A stretch of 64,000 nt of DNA from Shimia sp049116215. GTDB taxonomy: Bacteria > Pseudomonadota > Alphaproteobacteria > Rhodobacterales > Rhodobacteraceae. Position 1 is the stretch's first letter, and every line of letters begins with the position of its first letter. A program made the position numbers and the translations under genes. Shown piece after piece: positions 8,665 to 16,585 of this stretch. The DNA is taken from positions 372,001 to 436,000 of the forward strand of contig NZ_JAGDZB010000003.1 of the NCBI RefSeq assembly GCF_049116215.1, written 5' to 3'. The notes beneath the pieces were generated by a model, which saw only the letters and a program-made list of their open reading frames with translations, was not told the DNA's origin and ran no database searches.

Positions 8665-9780
8665 ATGGTTGGAAAAAAACACTCTGTATGGGTCGCCCCA
8701 GCGGCCTTGGTTGTGGGAAGTGTTGCGATGACGTCAGCGGCGTCAGCGCAAGAGGGCTTTCGGTTCTATGGGTTTTTGAACGGCGCCGTTACGAGCGTGG
8801 ACGATGGTGTGCAAACGCGCAACGAATTCAGTGACAACAGCAACGCGCCAAGCCGGATTGGGGCTTGGTATGAGATGGGCACCGGTGCAGGCACCCTGAA
8901 GTTCAACTTTGAGACCGCTTTGGGTCTGCGGGGCACGTCCAGCCTTAGCGCGACTTCCAATGATGACTTCTTTGATTGGGACAAGACCGATCTGCGTAAG
9001 TTTGAAGCGATTTATGAAACGGATCGTTTTGGCACGTTCTACGCGGGTCAGGGTTCAATGGCATCTGATGGTATTTCCGGTGGGACTGATCTCTCCGGCA
9101 CCGATCTGTCCGGTACGGTTGCCGTGGCCGATACCGCGGGCGGTTTTGCCTTCCAGCCTGTTGGGGGTGGTGCAGCCGGTCCAACAATTGGCGACGTGTT
9201 CAAGGACTTTGACGGCAGCCGCAAAGGGCGTGTGCGCTATGACACGCCAAGCTTTGGTGGGTTTGTCGTGTCTGCCTCTGCCGGTACGGAAATCCTGAAG
9301 GACAATGATGACACCAATTTTTATGACGTGGCGCTGCGCTACGGTGCGGACCTTGGTGACACCACCCTACGGGCGACGCTGTCTTATGCGCAGACCGATG
9401 GCGCGGCGGACGACTCCAAGTCGGTTGTTGGTTCTGTAGGGGCACTTCATAACCCATCCGGGATCAGCGGTACGGTGACGCTTGGTCAGAATGACCGTGA
9501 TAGCGGGCGCAAGAGCGACTACGCCTACGCCAAGCTCGGCTATCAGCGTGATTGGTTCAGCTTTGGCCGTACCCACCTGTCGGTTGACGCTTACCGAGGG
9601 AACGACATGGCCTCCGTTGGCGACAAATCGGTCAGCTACGGTTTTGAGGCTGTACAAAAGGTCGACAATGCCAATGTGGATCTGTTCTTCAGCTACCACC
9701 AGCACGGCTATGACGTAACCACCGGCACCACTTACAACGATGTGGATGCTTATATGCTGGGTGCGCGCTGGAGTTTCTGA
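8665..9780 (+). CDS. Outer membrane porin
   Basis: This is a 371-residue precursor of a Rhodobacter-type trimeric porin. A Sec signal peptide ends at ASA before QEGFRFYGF. The rest shows alternating polar/aromatic beta strands and ends in WSF, the terminal aromatic typical of outer-membrane barrels. ATG 8665 is preferred over the upstream ATG at 8578 because GGAG lies 7 bases before it and it starts a clean signal peptide. The protein would allow diffusion of small hydrophilic solutes. It stands alone, with its own terminator. Confidence 0.9.
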   Translation: MVGKKHSVWVAPAALVVGSVAMTSAASAQEGFRFYGFLNGAVTSVDDGVQTRNEFSDNSNAPSRIGAWYEMGTGAGTLKFNFETALGLRGTSSLSATSNDDFFDWDKTDLRKFEAIYETDRFGTFYAGQGSMASDGISGGTDLSGTDLSGTVAVADTAGGFAFQPVGGGAAGPTIGDVFKDFDGSRKGRVRYDTPSFGGFVVSASAGTEILKDNDDTNFYDVALRYGADLGDTTLRATLSYAQTDGAADDSKSVVGSVGALHNPSGISGTVTLGQNDRDSGRKSDYAYAKLGYQRDWFSFGRTHLSVDAYRGNDMASVGDKSVSYGFEAVQKVDNANVDLFFSYHQHGYDVTTGTTYNDVDAYMLGARWSF

Positions 9781-9805
9781 TCCCACAGATCAGTTTGAAT
9801 AGTGA

Positions 9806-9833
9806 GAGGGCGGCCAGTTTGGTCGCCCTTTTT
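9806..9833 (+). terminator. Intrinsic terminator of the porin gene
   Basis: The stem GGGCGGCC/GGTCGCCC with a 5-base loop is followed by five T residues, 26 bases after the porin stop. Confidence 0.85.
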
Positions 9834-10005
9834 GCGTTGCTTTGCGACGTGTTGGCTGACAGCCGGAAATTGATGCTGAAACGGTAGGCTGTTTTTGCTG
9901 CCTTTGCCCTTGCGCAGAGGTGCGCGTGGCACTAGAAGAGCACAAATTTTTCTCGACTGCGCGCGGACTCATTGTGTCGTGCGCCGCTACTTATGGGGAT
10001 TCCCG

Positions 10006-11340
10006 ATGCAGGTTACTGAAACGCTGAACGAAGGTCTGAAACGCGGCTACACCATCAAGGTGGAAGCAGCTGAGCTGACCGCAACTGTGAACGACAAGCT
10101 GAAAGAAGCGCAGCCGGAAATCGAAATGAAAGGTTTCCGCAAAGGCAAAGTGCCTATGCCGCTTCTGAAAAAGCAGTTTGGCGAGCGTCTGTTGGGCGAA
10201 GCCATGCAGGAAACCATCGACGGTGCGATGAACAAGCACTTCGAAGAGTCCGGTGACCGCCCTGCGATGCAGCCAAAAGTCGAGATGAAAGACGGCGAAA
10301 ACTGGAAAGAAGGCGACGACGTAGAAGTCGAGATGTCTTATGAGGCGCTGCCAGAAATTCCGGAAGTTGACCTGAAAGGCATCAAGCTGGACAAAATGGT
10401 TGTGAAAGCAGCCGAAGCGGATGTGGACGAAGCGCTGGCCAACCTGGCTGAAACCGCGCAGGACTTCAAAGCCCGCAAAAAAGGCTCCAAGGCCAAAGAC
10501 GGCGACCAGGTTGTCATGGACTTCGTGGGCCGCATCGACGGCGAGGCGTTTGACGGCGGTGCCGGTGAAGAGTTCCCACTGGTGCTGGGCTCCGGTCAGT
10601 TCATTCCCGGCTTTGAAGAGCAGCTGGTTGGTGTAAAAGCCGAAGAAGAAAAAGACGTGACCGTGTCCTTCCCAGAAGAGTACGGCGCTGAAAACCTGGC
10701 TGGCAAAGAGGCTGTGTTCTCTTGCGTCATCAAAGAGGTGAAAGAGCCGGTTGCCGCGGAAATCAACGACGAGCTGGCCACCAAATTTGGTGCCGAGGAC
10801 CTGGCCGGTCTGAAAACTCAGGTGACCGAGCGTCTGGAAGCCGAATACGCCGGTGCAGCACGCGCCGTAACCAAGCGTGGCCTGCTGGACGCGCTGGACA
10901 AGCTGGTGTCCTTCGATTTGCCACCATCCCTGGTGGAAGCCGAAGCGGGCCAGATTGCGCACCAGCTGTGGCACGAAGAAAACCCTGAGGTGGAAGGCCA
11001 CGACCACCCAGAAATTGAGCCAACCGATGAGCACAACGCTCTGGCCGAGCGCCGCGTGCGTTTGGGCCTGCTGCTGGCAGAACTGGGTCAGAAAGCTGAG
11101 GTTGAAGTGACCGACGCAGAGATGACCCAGGCGATCATGAACCAGGCACGTCAGTACCCGGGTCAAGAGCGTCAGTTCTTTGAGTTTGTTCAGCAGAACC
11201 AGCAGATGCAGCAGCAGATGCGTGCGCCAATCTTTGAAGACAAAGTTGTCGACTACGTCTTTGAACTGGCTGAGCTGACCGAAAAAGAGGTCTCCAAAGA
11301 CGACCTGCAAAAAGCCGTAGAGGCACTGGACGACGAATAA
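10006..11340 (+). CDS. tig: Trigger factor, ribosome-bound chaperone and prolyl isomerase
   Basis: This 444-residue protein is a full-length trigger factor. The N-terminal ribosome-binding domain carries the signature GFRKGKVP at about residues 44-51, where GFRxGK contacts the large subunit. The FKBP-like isomerase domain (about 160-245) contains VVMDFVGRIDGEAFDGG and LVLGSGQFIPGFE. The C-terminal helical arms complete the chaperone cradle. ATG 10006, with GGGGA a few bases upstream, replaces the longer frame from 9895, whose first 37 codons match nothing. A strong terminator follows, so the gene is monocistronic. Confidence 0.97.
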   Translation: MQVTETLNEGLKRGYTIKVEAAELTATVNDKLKEAQPEIEMKGFRKGKVPMPLLKKQFGERLLGEAMQETIDGAMNKHFEESGDRPAMQPKVEMKDGENWKEGDDVEVEMSYEALPEIPEVDLKGIKLDKMVVKAAEADVDEALANLAETAQDFKARKKGSKAKDGDQVVMDFVGRIDGEAFDGGAGEEFPLVLGSGQFIPGFEEQLVGVKAEEEKDVTVSFPEEYGAENLAGKEAVFSCVIKEVKEPVAAEINDELATKFGAEDLAGLKTQVTERLEAEYAGAARAVTKRGLLDALDKLVSFDLPPSLVEAEAGQIAHQLWHEENPEVEGHDHPEIEPTDEHNALAERRVRLGLLLAELGQKAEVEVTDAEMTQAIMNQARQYPGQERQFFEFVQQNQQMQQQMRAPIFEDKVVDYVFELAELTEKEVSKDDLQKAVEALDDE

Positions 11341-11369
11341 GTCCAACACCCGTTAACGGGACAGTGAGA

Positions 11370-11398
11370 GGCCGCTCCAATTTGGGGCGGCCTTTTTT
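11370..11398 (+). terminator. Intrinsic terminator of tig
   Basis: An 11-base stem starting GGCCGC is followed by six T residues, 30 bases after the tig stop. Confidence 0.88.
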
Positions 11399-11479
11399 GT
11401 TGCCATGAGTGACGGAGCGGCAGAGTTGACGTTGTGGTGGCATCCGGTTTGCTTAACCTCAAGAAGAGGAGGAGCACCT

Positions 11480-11893
11480 ATGGGATATACAACATTTGAT
11501 AAGGCCGGATATGACGCCTTTAAGGCCAATGACCGCGACGGCCCGGTACATATGCTGAACCTGGTTAAACTGCGCGCGCAGGCGGACTACGCGGATGGGC
11601 GTGTGGCAACCGGGGCGGAGGCTTATGCGGCTTATGGGCGTGAGAGTGCGGCGACCTTTGCCAAACTTGGCGGCAAGATCATCTGGCGCGGTGACATGGA
11701 GCAGATGCTAATTGGACCGGAAAAACAGTGGGATCTGTGTTTTATTGCCGAGTATCCCAGCGTGGAGGCGTTTACCTCGATGCATAAGTATCCGGAATAC
11801 CGGGCGGCGGTAGAGCACCGACAGGCAGCGGTGGCGGACAGCCGGTTGATCCGGATGGCACCTAAGGATCTAGGCGGAAATTTTGGCGCATAA
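11480..11893 (+). CDS. DUF1330 domain protein
   Basis: This is a 137-residue cytoplasmic protein of the DUF1330 family, which has a ferredoxin-like dimeric alpha/beta-barrel fold. Typical features are VHMLNLVKLR near the start and WDLCFIAEYPSVEAF in the second half, followed by a YRAAVEHRQ helix. ATG 11480 has an excellent ribosome-binding site (AGGAGG) and is preferred to an upstream in-frame ATG. The enzymatic role of the family is not established. It is a single-gene unit between the tig terminator and a shared bidirectional terminator. Confidence 0.85.
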   Translation: MGYTTFDKAGYDAFKANDRDGPVHMLNLVKLRAQADYADGRVATGAEAYAAYGRESAATFAKLGGKIIWRGDMEQMLIGPEKQWDLCFIAEYPSVEAFTSMHKYPEYRAAVEHRQAAVADSRLIRMAPKDLGGNFGA

Positions 11894-11894
11894 A

Positions 11895-11923
11895 AAAAGC
11901 CCCGGCGATTGGCCGGGGCTTTT
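11895..11923. terminator. Bidirectional terminator between convergent genes
   Basis: A 12-base stem AAAAGCCCCGGC with a short loop has an A-run before and a T-run after. It can serve both the DUF1330 gene (plus) and the HlyD-like gene ending at 11940 (minus). Confidence 0.85.
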
Positions 11924-11939
11924 GCTTTGATGGTGGCGC

Positions 11940-13175
11940 TTAGTGTCCGCCGGAGAAGACCAGGACCCGGAACGGCATTAGGATGGCGCGGAAGCGCAGG
12001 ATCAGCGCGTGGGCGTAGCCAACTGTGTCGATCACATGCAGGGCGACAAATTCGCCGGTGCCGATGTCTGGATCTTGCAGGCGTTCGTGGTTGTTGGTGT
12101 AGGCGTTGACCTCGCATTGGCTGCCTGGGGGCAGGTGATCGGTGCCGCCTTCATAGAGCGGTTCCAAAAACGCGATGACGGTGCCGGGGCGTTTGTTGTC
12201 CTGCGGGTCACGCAGGCTGTCGCTTGGGCGGATTTGACCGGCGGGGATCACGTCTTGCACGGACACGATCACCATTGGTGTGACGCGCATCGGGCTGGAG
12301 AGGCAGGACATTTCCGCCAACATGCCTGGGTGCAGAATTTGTGCGGTCAGCTGTCCAAAGCCCGCCTGAAAGCGGCCGCGCCCACTGTGAGACGGCACAA
12401 GAATGCCGGCAGGTCGCAGGATTGGGTTGATGTAGTCGCCAACCTGGAGGCCAAACTGCTCCACACGGCCGTCTTCACCCGCGTAAACAATCATTTTGGC
12501 CAACTCGACCTCTGCTTGGTGCAGGGCGGCTTCGGCACTGTCCATTTGCGCGGGAATTTGGGTTTCCAGACGGTGTTTCACGGATTCCACAGCTGAGTGA
12601 GCGGAATCCACGGCGGCCAGACGTTCCTGGATCAGGTTTTCGAGACGTTCGACTTCGCGGACTGTCACCGCGGGAGAGTTTTCCTGATACAGGGTGTTTT
12701 TACGCTCAAACTCGTCTTTGGTCTGTTCAAAGGCTGCTTCCGCCGCATCCAAATTAGCTTGCGCCACCCGCAGGTCGTCGGTGGCGAGAAGCCTTGCGGC
12801 GTCCACTTCGTAGGTCGCTGCCCGCGCGGTGGCGACTGCGGCACGCTGACTGCTGTCGTCCAGTTTGAACAGCGGATCGCCAGCTTTGACGGCTCGGTTG
12901 TTTTTCACCATGACATCTACAACGCGCCCCGGAGTTTCAGACAGCAGGGTGACTGTGCGGAAATAGGACGACACGCTGGTGGTGGAGGGGTGGAAGTAGA
13001 AGATCAGTGTAATCAGGCTGACGGTGAGGATGAAACAGGCGCTGAGCCCGTAGCGCAGCTCGTACCACATTGAAAACAAAGTGATGTCTTTGCCGATGCG
13101 TTTGCCCTGCCAGAAGCGGCGGAACAGGTAATCAGGCAAGATAGTGAGCATGGAGCAGGCGAGAAATTCAAGCAT
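11940..13175 (-). CDS. HlyD-family inner membrane protein, module copy A
   Basis: This 411-residue protein is an HlyD-like membrane fusion protein with an unusual start: about 40 residues containing LPDYLFRRF and QGKRIG precede the membrane helix (about 45-62). A half-lipoyl segment (PGRVVDVMVKNN), a long coiled coil (about 110-215), and a second lipoyl/barrel part with NPILRPAGILV follow. It lies 3 bases after a small membrane protein gene. The pair resembles E. coli yiaWV and yibIH and is duplicated here at 44286-45897. No ABC or RND pump or outer channel is adjacent. Function is unknown; an envelope or transport role is inferred. Confidence 0.85.
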   Translation of the reverse strand: MLEFLACSMLTILPDYLFRRFWQGKRIGKDITLFSMWYELRYGLSACFILTVSLITLIFYFHPSTTSVSSYFRTVTLLSETPGRVVDVMVKNNRAVKAGDPLFKLDDSSQRAAVATARAATYEVDAARLLATDDLRVAQANLDAAEAAFEQTKDEFERKNTLYQENSPAVTVREVERLENLIQERLAAVDSAHSAVESVKHRLETQIPAQMDSAEAALHQAEVELAKMIVYAGEDGRVEQFGLQVGDYINPILRPAGILVPSHSGRGRFQAGFGQLTAQILHPGMLAEMSCLSSPMRVTPMVIVSVQDVIPAGQIRPSDSLRDPQDNKRPGTVIAFLEPLYEGGTDHLPPGSQCEVNAYTNNHERLQDPDIGTGEFVALHVIDTVGYAHALILRFRAILMPFRVLVFSGGH

Positions 13176-13178
13176 CGA

Positions 13179-13637
13179 TCACGCCTCCGCTTCTTTGGTG
13201 GGAGCGGGCGTTTCGGCCACATTTGTTTCGTCGGCCAGCAAGGTGCTGTCTTCGGGTGACGTGGGGCTGCCTCGGTCTGGCGACGGTTGTTTGAGCGCCT
13301 CCAGCGCGGCGGCGATGCGACCCAACGGAGTTTCATAATCCGGGATTTGAATAAGCGCGATCATCAGCGCCGCGACCCAATAAAGATTGTTGTGGGTGAA
13401 GAGGGCGATCAGGGCGAGCACGCCCACAATTTGCAGCTGGTTTGCGCCCACCTGATGGGCAAGCTTCTCCGGCAGTGAGTGCAGATGCAGGAAAAACGTG
13501 ACCGCGAGGAAAACCACCACCACGACAAAAATGCCGACGTTGGTCATCATTGGATCGGCCCCAGCGGCGTCGGAAATGAAACTGGGCAGGTGAGACGGGG
13601 CCAGGGGATGCAGGCCGGCGGCGGAATCTGTCGACAC
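13179..13637 (-). CDS. Small DUF3302-like inner membrane protein, module copy A
   Basis: This is a 152-residue protein with two membrane helices (about 31-50 and 66-92) separated by a short loop with LPEKLAH, and a Pro/Thr/Glu-rich cytoplasmic tail. The loop and the IALFT...W pattern of the second helix resemble DUF3302 proteins such as E. coli YiaW and YibI. The start is GTG at 13637, chosen because TAAGGA lies 8 bases upstream; that site lies in the 3' arm of an inverted repeat. It directly precedes the HlyD-like gene. The family link is by pattern only. Confidence 0.75.
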   Translation of the reverse strand: MSTDSAAGLHPLAPSHLPSFISDAAGADPMMTNVGIFVVVVVFLAVTFFLHLHSLPEKLAHQVGANQLQIVGVLALIALFTHNNLYWVAALMIALIQIPDYETPLGRIAAALEALKQPSPDRGSPTSPEDSTLLADETNVAETPAPTKEAEA

Positions 13638-13644
13638 GGATGGT

Positions 13645-13670
13645 CCTTAATTGAAGGGGTACAATTAAGG
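13645..13670 (-). promoter_or_regulatory. Inverted repeat covering the ribosome-binding site of module A
   Basis: The arms CCTTAATTG and CAATTAAGG form a perfect 9-base inverted repeat with an 8-base spacer, just upstream of the GTG start at 13637. On the mRNA the 3' arm contains the Shine-Dalgarno core. This could be a translation-blocking hairpin or a protein operator. Confidence 0.5.
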
Positions 13671-13707
13671 GCAGATTACCGGTGCCAGCGCTACATGCCA
13701 AGGTGGC

Positions 13708-14181
13708 TCATGGCGCGAGGCCGGTTTCTTTCAACAATCCTGCGGCTTTGGCTTCGGGGTAATACCCTTTGGCGTAGAGGAACACGGAGCGGTCATAGTT
13801 GCCTTTGGCAACCATGTAGGCGCCACGCAGATATTTTACGGCGTAAGTTAGATTGGTTTCTGCGTCCAAAAGGCCTTGGCGGCCGCCTGTGTAGCCCATG
13901 CCGCGCGCGGTCGGCAGCTGGATCTGCATCAAGCCAATGTTGGGGCCGTTCACGGCCCAGGGGCGGTGGGTGCTTTCGCGGATGATCACGCGATGCACCA
14001 GATCGCGCGGCACCTCGTAGTGATCCGCCCATTTGTTGATCAGCGCGCGCAGCTCTGGCGTTTCATTTGGGTAAAGCGGGGGATCAAAAGGCTTGGCCTC
14101 AGGCTCAGACCGGCCGCAAGTGGCGAGAGGCAGGCTGGCGAGCATAAGACAAGCGGCGCGGCGGGTGAACAAACGGGACAT
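13708..14181 (-). CDS. SLT-type lytic transglycosylase, putative lipoprotein
   Basis: This 157-residue protein has the goose-lysozyme/SLT fold. The catalytic glutamate sits in IIRESTHRP at about residue 69, followed by NIGLMQIQLPTARGMGY and, later, the AVKYLRGAY and LYAKGYYPEA helices of the family. It would cleave peptidoglycan between MurNAc and GlcNAc from the periplasm. An N-terminal signal ends near LATC, an imperfect lipobox because Thr is at -1, so lipidation is uncertain. It appears to be a single-gene unit between module A and the ribosomal operon. Confidence 0.85.
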   Translation of the reverse strand: MSRLFTRRAACLMLASLPLATCGRSEPEAKPFDPPLYPNETPELRALINKWADHYEVPRDLVHRVIIRESTHRPWAVNGPNIGLMQIQLPTARGMGYTGGRQGLLDAETNLTYAVKYLRGAYMVAKGNYDRSVFLYAKGYYPEAKAAGLLKETGLAP

Positions 14182-14269
14182 GCAGCCTCCAGATCAAGGG
14201 TCGGCGTCAGTATGGCTTTTGATGTCAGGAAGGGAAGGGGGGCATGGCGCTGTGCGCGGTATCTTGCGG

Positions 14270-14311
14270 ATGCAAAGAAAAAGCCGCGCCCAGGTGCACC
14301 CGGGCGCGGCT
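14270..14311 (-). terminator. Terminator of the rpsF-rpsR-rplI operon
   Basis: On the minus strand, the perfect 10-base stem AGCCGCGCCC with a 10-base loop is followed by TTTTCTTTG, 26 bases after the rplI stop. Confidence 0.87.
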
Positions 14312-14336
14312 CTGCGATTTCTTCGCGGTGAAGTGC

Positions 14337-14960
14337 TTACTGCTCTTCGGCAGGCGCTTCTTCGGCGTCGGCAGCTGCCGGCGCAAAATCGTCGTCGTCA
14401 GACGCAGCAGCACCGATATCGTCGAACAGTTCGGCGATTTCGAATTCTGCTTCTGCTTCTGCTTCCGCGGCCAGTTCCTGAATGGATTTGCCAGAGGCCT
14501 GAAGCTCAGCTTCTTCCTCGGAGCGCGCCACATTCATGTCGATGGTCACGTCGACTTCTGGGTGCAGCAGTACGTGTACTGTGTGCAGACCCAGGTCTTT
14601 GATCGGCTTGGCCAGAACAACCTGTTTCTTGTCAACGGTGAAACCAGCGGCGGTGGCTGCTTCAGCGGCGTCACGTGGGGTGACAGAGCCGTACAGGGCA
14701 CCAGCGTCAGACGCGGAGCGAATCACGATGAACTGCTGTCCGTCGAGTTTCTCTGCCAGCGCTTCGGCTTCTTTTTTGGTTTCCAGGTTGTTCGCTTCGA
14801 GCTGCGCTTTTTGCGCTTCGAAGGAGGCGATGTTCGCTTTGGAGGCGGTCAGCGCTTTGCCTTGGGGCAGAAGGAAGTTACGTGCGAAGCCAGGCTTCAC
14901 GTCAACAACTTCACCCATTTGGCCGAGCTTGGCCACACGTTCCAGAAGGATAACTTGCAT
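14337..14960 (-). CDS. rplI: 50S ribosomal protein L9 with acidic C-terminal extension
   Basis: This is L9, with the N-terminal domain beginning MQVILLERV and containing the typical KPGFARNFLLPQGKAL, a long connecting helix and the C-terminal RNA-binding domain. It has 207 residues, against about 150 in most bacteria. The extra 50 or so residues form an Ala/Glu/Asp-rich acidic tail ending DAEEAPAEEQ, which is of low complexity and probably disordered. It is the last gene of the rpsF-rpsR-rplI operon, 12 bases after rpsR. Confidence 0.97.
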   Translation of the reverse strand: MQVILLERVAKLGQMGEVVDVKPGFARNFLLPQGKALTASKANIASFEAQKAQLEANNLETKKEAEALAEKLDGQQFIVIRSASDAGALYGSVTPRDAAEAATAAGFTVDKKQVVLAKPIKDLGLHTVHVLLHPEVDVTIDMNVARSEEEAELQASGKSIQELAAEAEAEAEFEIAELFDDIGAAASDDDDFAPAAADAEEAPAEEQ

Positions 14961-14972
14961 GTCAGTCTCTCC

Positions 14973-15200
14973 TTACTTCACGGCGTATGGAAGCAGTGCG
15001 AGGAAGCGTGCGCGTTTGATGGCACGGCTCAGCTCACGCTGTTTCTTTGCGGACACGGCTGTGATGCGCGAAGGCACAATCTTGCCACGCTCAGAGATGT
15101 AGCGCTGCAGCAGCTTGGTGTCTTTGTAGTCGATCTTCGGCGCGTTCTCACCCGAGAAAGGGCAGACTTTGCGACGGCGGAAAAATGGTTTTGCAGCCAT
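14973..15200 (-). CDS. rpsR: 30S ribosomal protein S18
   Basis: This 75-residue protein is S18, a small-subunit protein that pairs with S6 on the platform of the 30S subunit. FFRRRKVCPF at the start and DYKDTKLLQRYISERGKI with PSRITAVSAKKQRELSRAIKRAR later are the conserved segments. It lies between rpsF and rplI in the standard bacterial order, with 25 bases separating it from rpsF. Length and sequence are typical. Confidence 0.97.
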   Translation of the reverse strand: MAAKPFFRRRKVCPFSGENAPKIDYKDTKLLQRYISERGKIVPSRITAVSAKKQRELSRAIKRARFLALLPYAVK

Positions 15201-15225
15201 AACTTAATGTCCTCTCTTAAGGTGA

Positions 15226-15582
15226 TTAGTTGCGGCGTTCGCGACGGTTGTCACGCTCGTCACGTTTCTGCATCTGGATCGACGGACCTTCAGGGTGCTC
15301 GTCAACCTTGATGGTCAGAACGCGCATCACGTCATCATGCAAGCGCATCAGGCGTTCCATTTCCTGAACCGCGCTGGAAGGTGCGTCGGTCTTCAGGAAG
15401 GCGTAGTGGCCTTTGCGGTTCTTGTTGATTTTGTAGGCCATGGTCTTCACGCCCCAGTACTCGCTCTCAACAACGGACCCGCCGTTGTCAGAAAGAACGG
15501 TGCTGAAGTGCTCAACGAGGCTTTCGGCTTGCGCGTTGGACAGGTCCTGGCGCGAGATGAAAACATGCTCATACAGTGGCAT
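15226..15582 (-). CDS. rpsF: 30S ribosomal protein S6
   Basis: This 118-residue protein is S6, which binds S18 and 16S rRNA. It begins MPLYEHVFISRQDLS and carries the NKNRKGHYAF segment. The start at 15582 is preferred over an in-frame ATG at 15597 because GGAG sits 6 bases before it and the family normally begins here. The C-terminus is a charged Arg-rich tail. It is first in the operon, after a leader of about 100 bases. Confidence 0.97.
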   Translation of the reverse strand: MPLYEHVFISRQDLSNAQAESLVEHFSTVLSDNGGSVVESEYWGVKTMAYKINKNRKGHYAFLKTDAPSSAVQEMERLMRLHDDVMRVLTIKVDEHPEGPSIQMQKRDERDNRRERRN

Positions 15583-15916
15583 GTGCTCTCCATTCAATTA
15601 TAGGCGCATTTCAAAGAGCGGGGTTTCTCAGTCCTTCTGCCCCCACCCACGAGAGACTGCGCGGTTCAAGCTTTTGCAAAAGGATGGCGCTGTATAGCCG
15701 AATTTGGGGGGAGCGCAAGCCTTGTGTGAATTGGGGCTGTGGGTTTCCGTCAGCCGCGTACTGCGGTGCAATACTTGGCACAGTCCCGATGCAATGGGCA
15801 CGAGGTTTTCGTTAATCCGCCGCATTCCTGCCTGATTTCAATCCGATGGTCTGAGCAACCGGTGGAGAAGCCGTTGGATTTAGGGTCTTAGAAAGGCCAA
15901 GTGGGAGAGTGGGATT
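15583..15916. other. Intergenic region with rpsF leader
   Basis: These 334 bases lie between divergent genes. The left 100 bases would be the rpsF leader, where an autoregulatory S6:S18 binding element could lie, though I could not confirm one. I see no gene here. Confidence 0.5.
15691..15718 (-). promoter_or_regulatory. Candidate promoter of the rpsF operon
   Basis: On the minus strand TTGCGC (15718-15713) and TATACA (15696-15691) are separated by 16 bases. Transcription would start near 15684 and give a leader of about 100 bases. Confidence 0.4.
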
Positions 15917-16411
15917 ATGGTGGCGCTGACCAATTTTGCGGGTGAAACACGGTCCTGTGTGACGCGGGTGGAGGGCAAGCGCCCCTCGCTGTCTGTGCGC
16001 GCGTCCTCGATGCTGTTTGGCTGTGCGTTTATCATGGCAGGCGTCGGGCTTTGGTTGATGCCGGGTATGGATCTGACACCGACAATCCTCTTGGCCAAAA
16101 TGGGCGTGTCGATCCTGTTGGTGACCGGCGGCGTGGGCATGACCCAAATTGCCACTGATAAACCACGCAAAGAGCTGCACTTTGATGAGCGTAATGAGCA
16201 GCTGTTGGTGTATGAAGGCCTGCCCCGCGGACGCAAGCATGTGCTGCAGGCCATCAACTATGAAGATATTGGGCGTGTGGATGTCAGTGACAGCGCGCTT
16301 GAGGTGATGGATGAGGCGGGGGAGACCATGGTGGCGTTGCCGATAGATGGCAACCATGCGCGGTTGGACGCCATTGCGCAGCTGCGTAGCCAGTCGATTT
16401 TGCCAAGCTAG
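15917..16411 (+). CDS. Hypothetical two-helix membrane protein
   Basis: I do not recognise this 164-residue protein. About 28 N-terminal residues precede two closely spaced hydrophobic helices (about 30-48 and 55-75), with a short loop between them. The C-terminal half is soluble and contains KELHFDERNEQLLVYEG, then an acidic stretch that resembles a small beta domain, like a PH-like domain in layout. It stands alone, followed by a strong terminator. The start is ATG 15917; no strong ribosome-binding site decides it. Function is unknown. Confidence 0.7.
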   Translation: MVALTNFAGETRSCVTRVEGKRPSLSVRASSMLFGCAFIMAGVGLWLMPGMDLTPTILLAKMGVSILLVTGGVGMTQIATDKPRKELHFDERNEQLLVYEGLPRGRKHVLQAINYEDIGRVDVSDSALEVMDEAGETMVALPIDGNHARLDAIAQLRSQSILPS

Positions 16412-16436
16412 GCAAAGGCTTGCCGATAACGTACGG

Positions 16437-16462
16437 AAGGTCGCCGAAAGGCGGCCTTTTTT
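16437..16462 (+). terminator. Intrinsic terminator
   Basis: The stem AAGGTCGCC/GGCGGCCTT with a GAAA loop is followed by a T-run, 25 bases after the stop of the two-helix protein gene. Confidence 0.87.
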
Positions 16463-16585
16463 GTGCGAGATCACGCAATTGTTCACAGATGCACAGAATA
16501 TGTGGGTTTACTGCGAATTGCTGCGCAGCGTTGAATAGGCACATTGGTTCCATCAGAAATTGAACTTGTCTTCAGGAGACGCCCC

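Noticed and set aside
9991..11349. Minus-strand frame of 452 codons opposite tig
   Set aside because: Trigger factor on the plus strand is certain; the antisense frame is Phe/Leu/His-rich without any domain.
15594..15605. TATAAT-like box just before rpsF
   Set aside because: A start site there would leave almost no leader and overlap the ribosome-binding site, and no -35 box is at the right distance.
15812..16486. Minus-strand frame of 224 codons opposite the two-helix protein
   Set aside because: His/Arg/Gln-rich antisense shadow; the plus-strand gene has membrane helices and a matching terminator.
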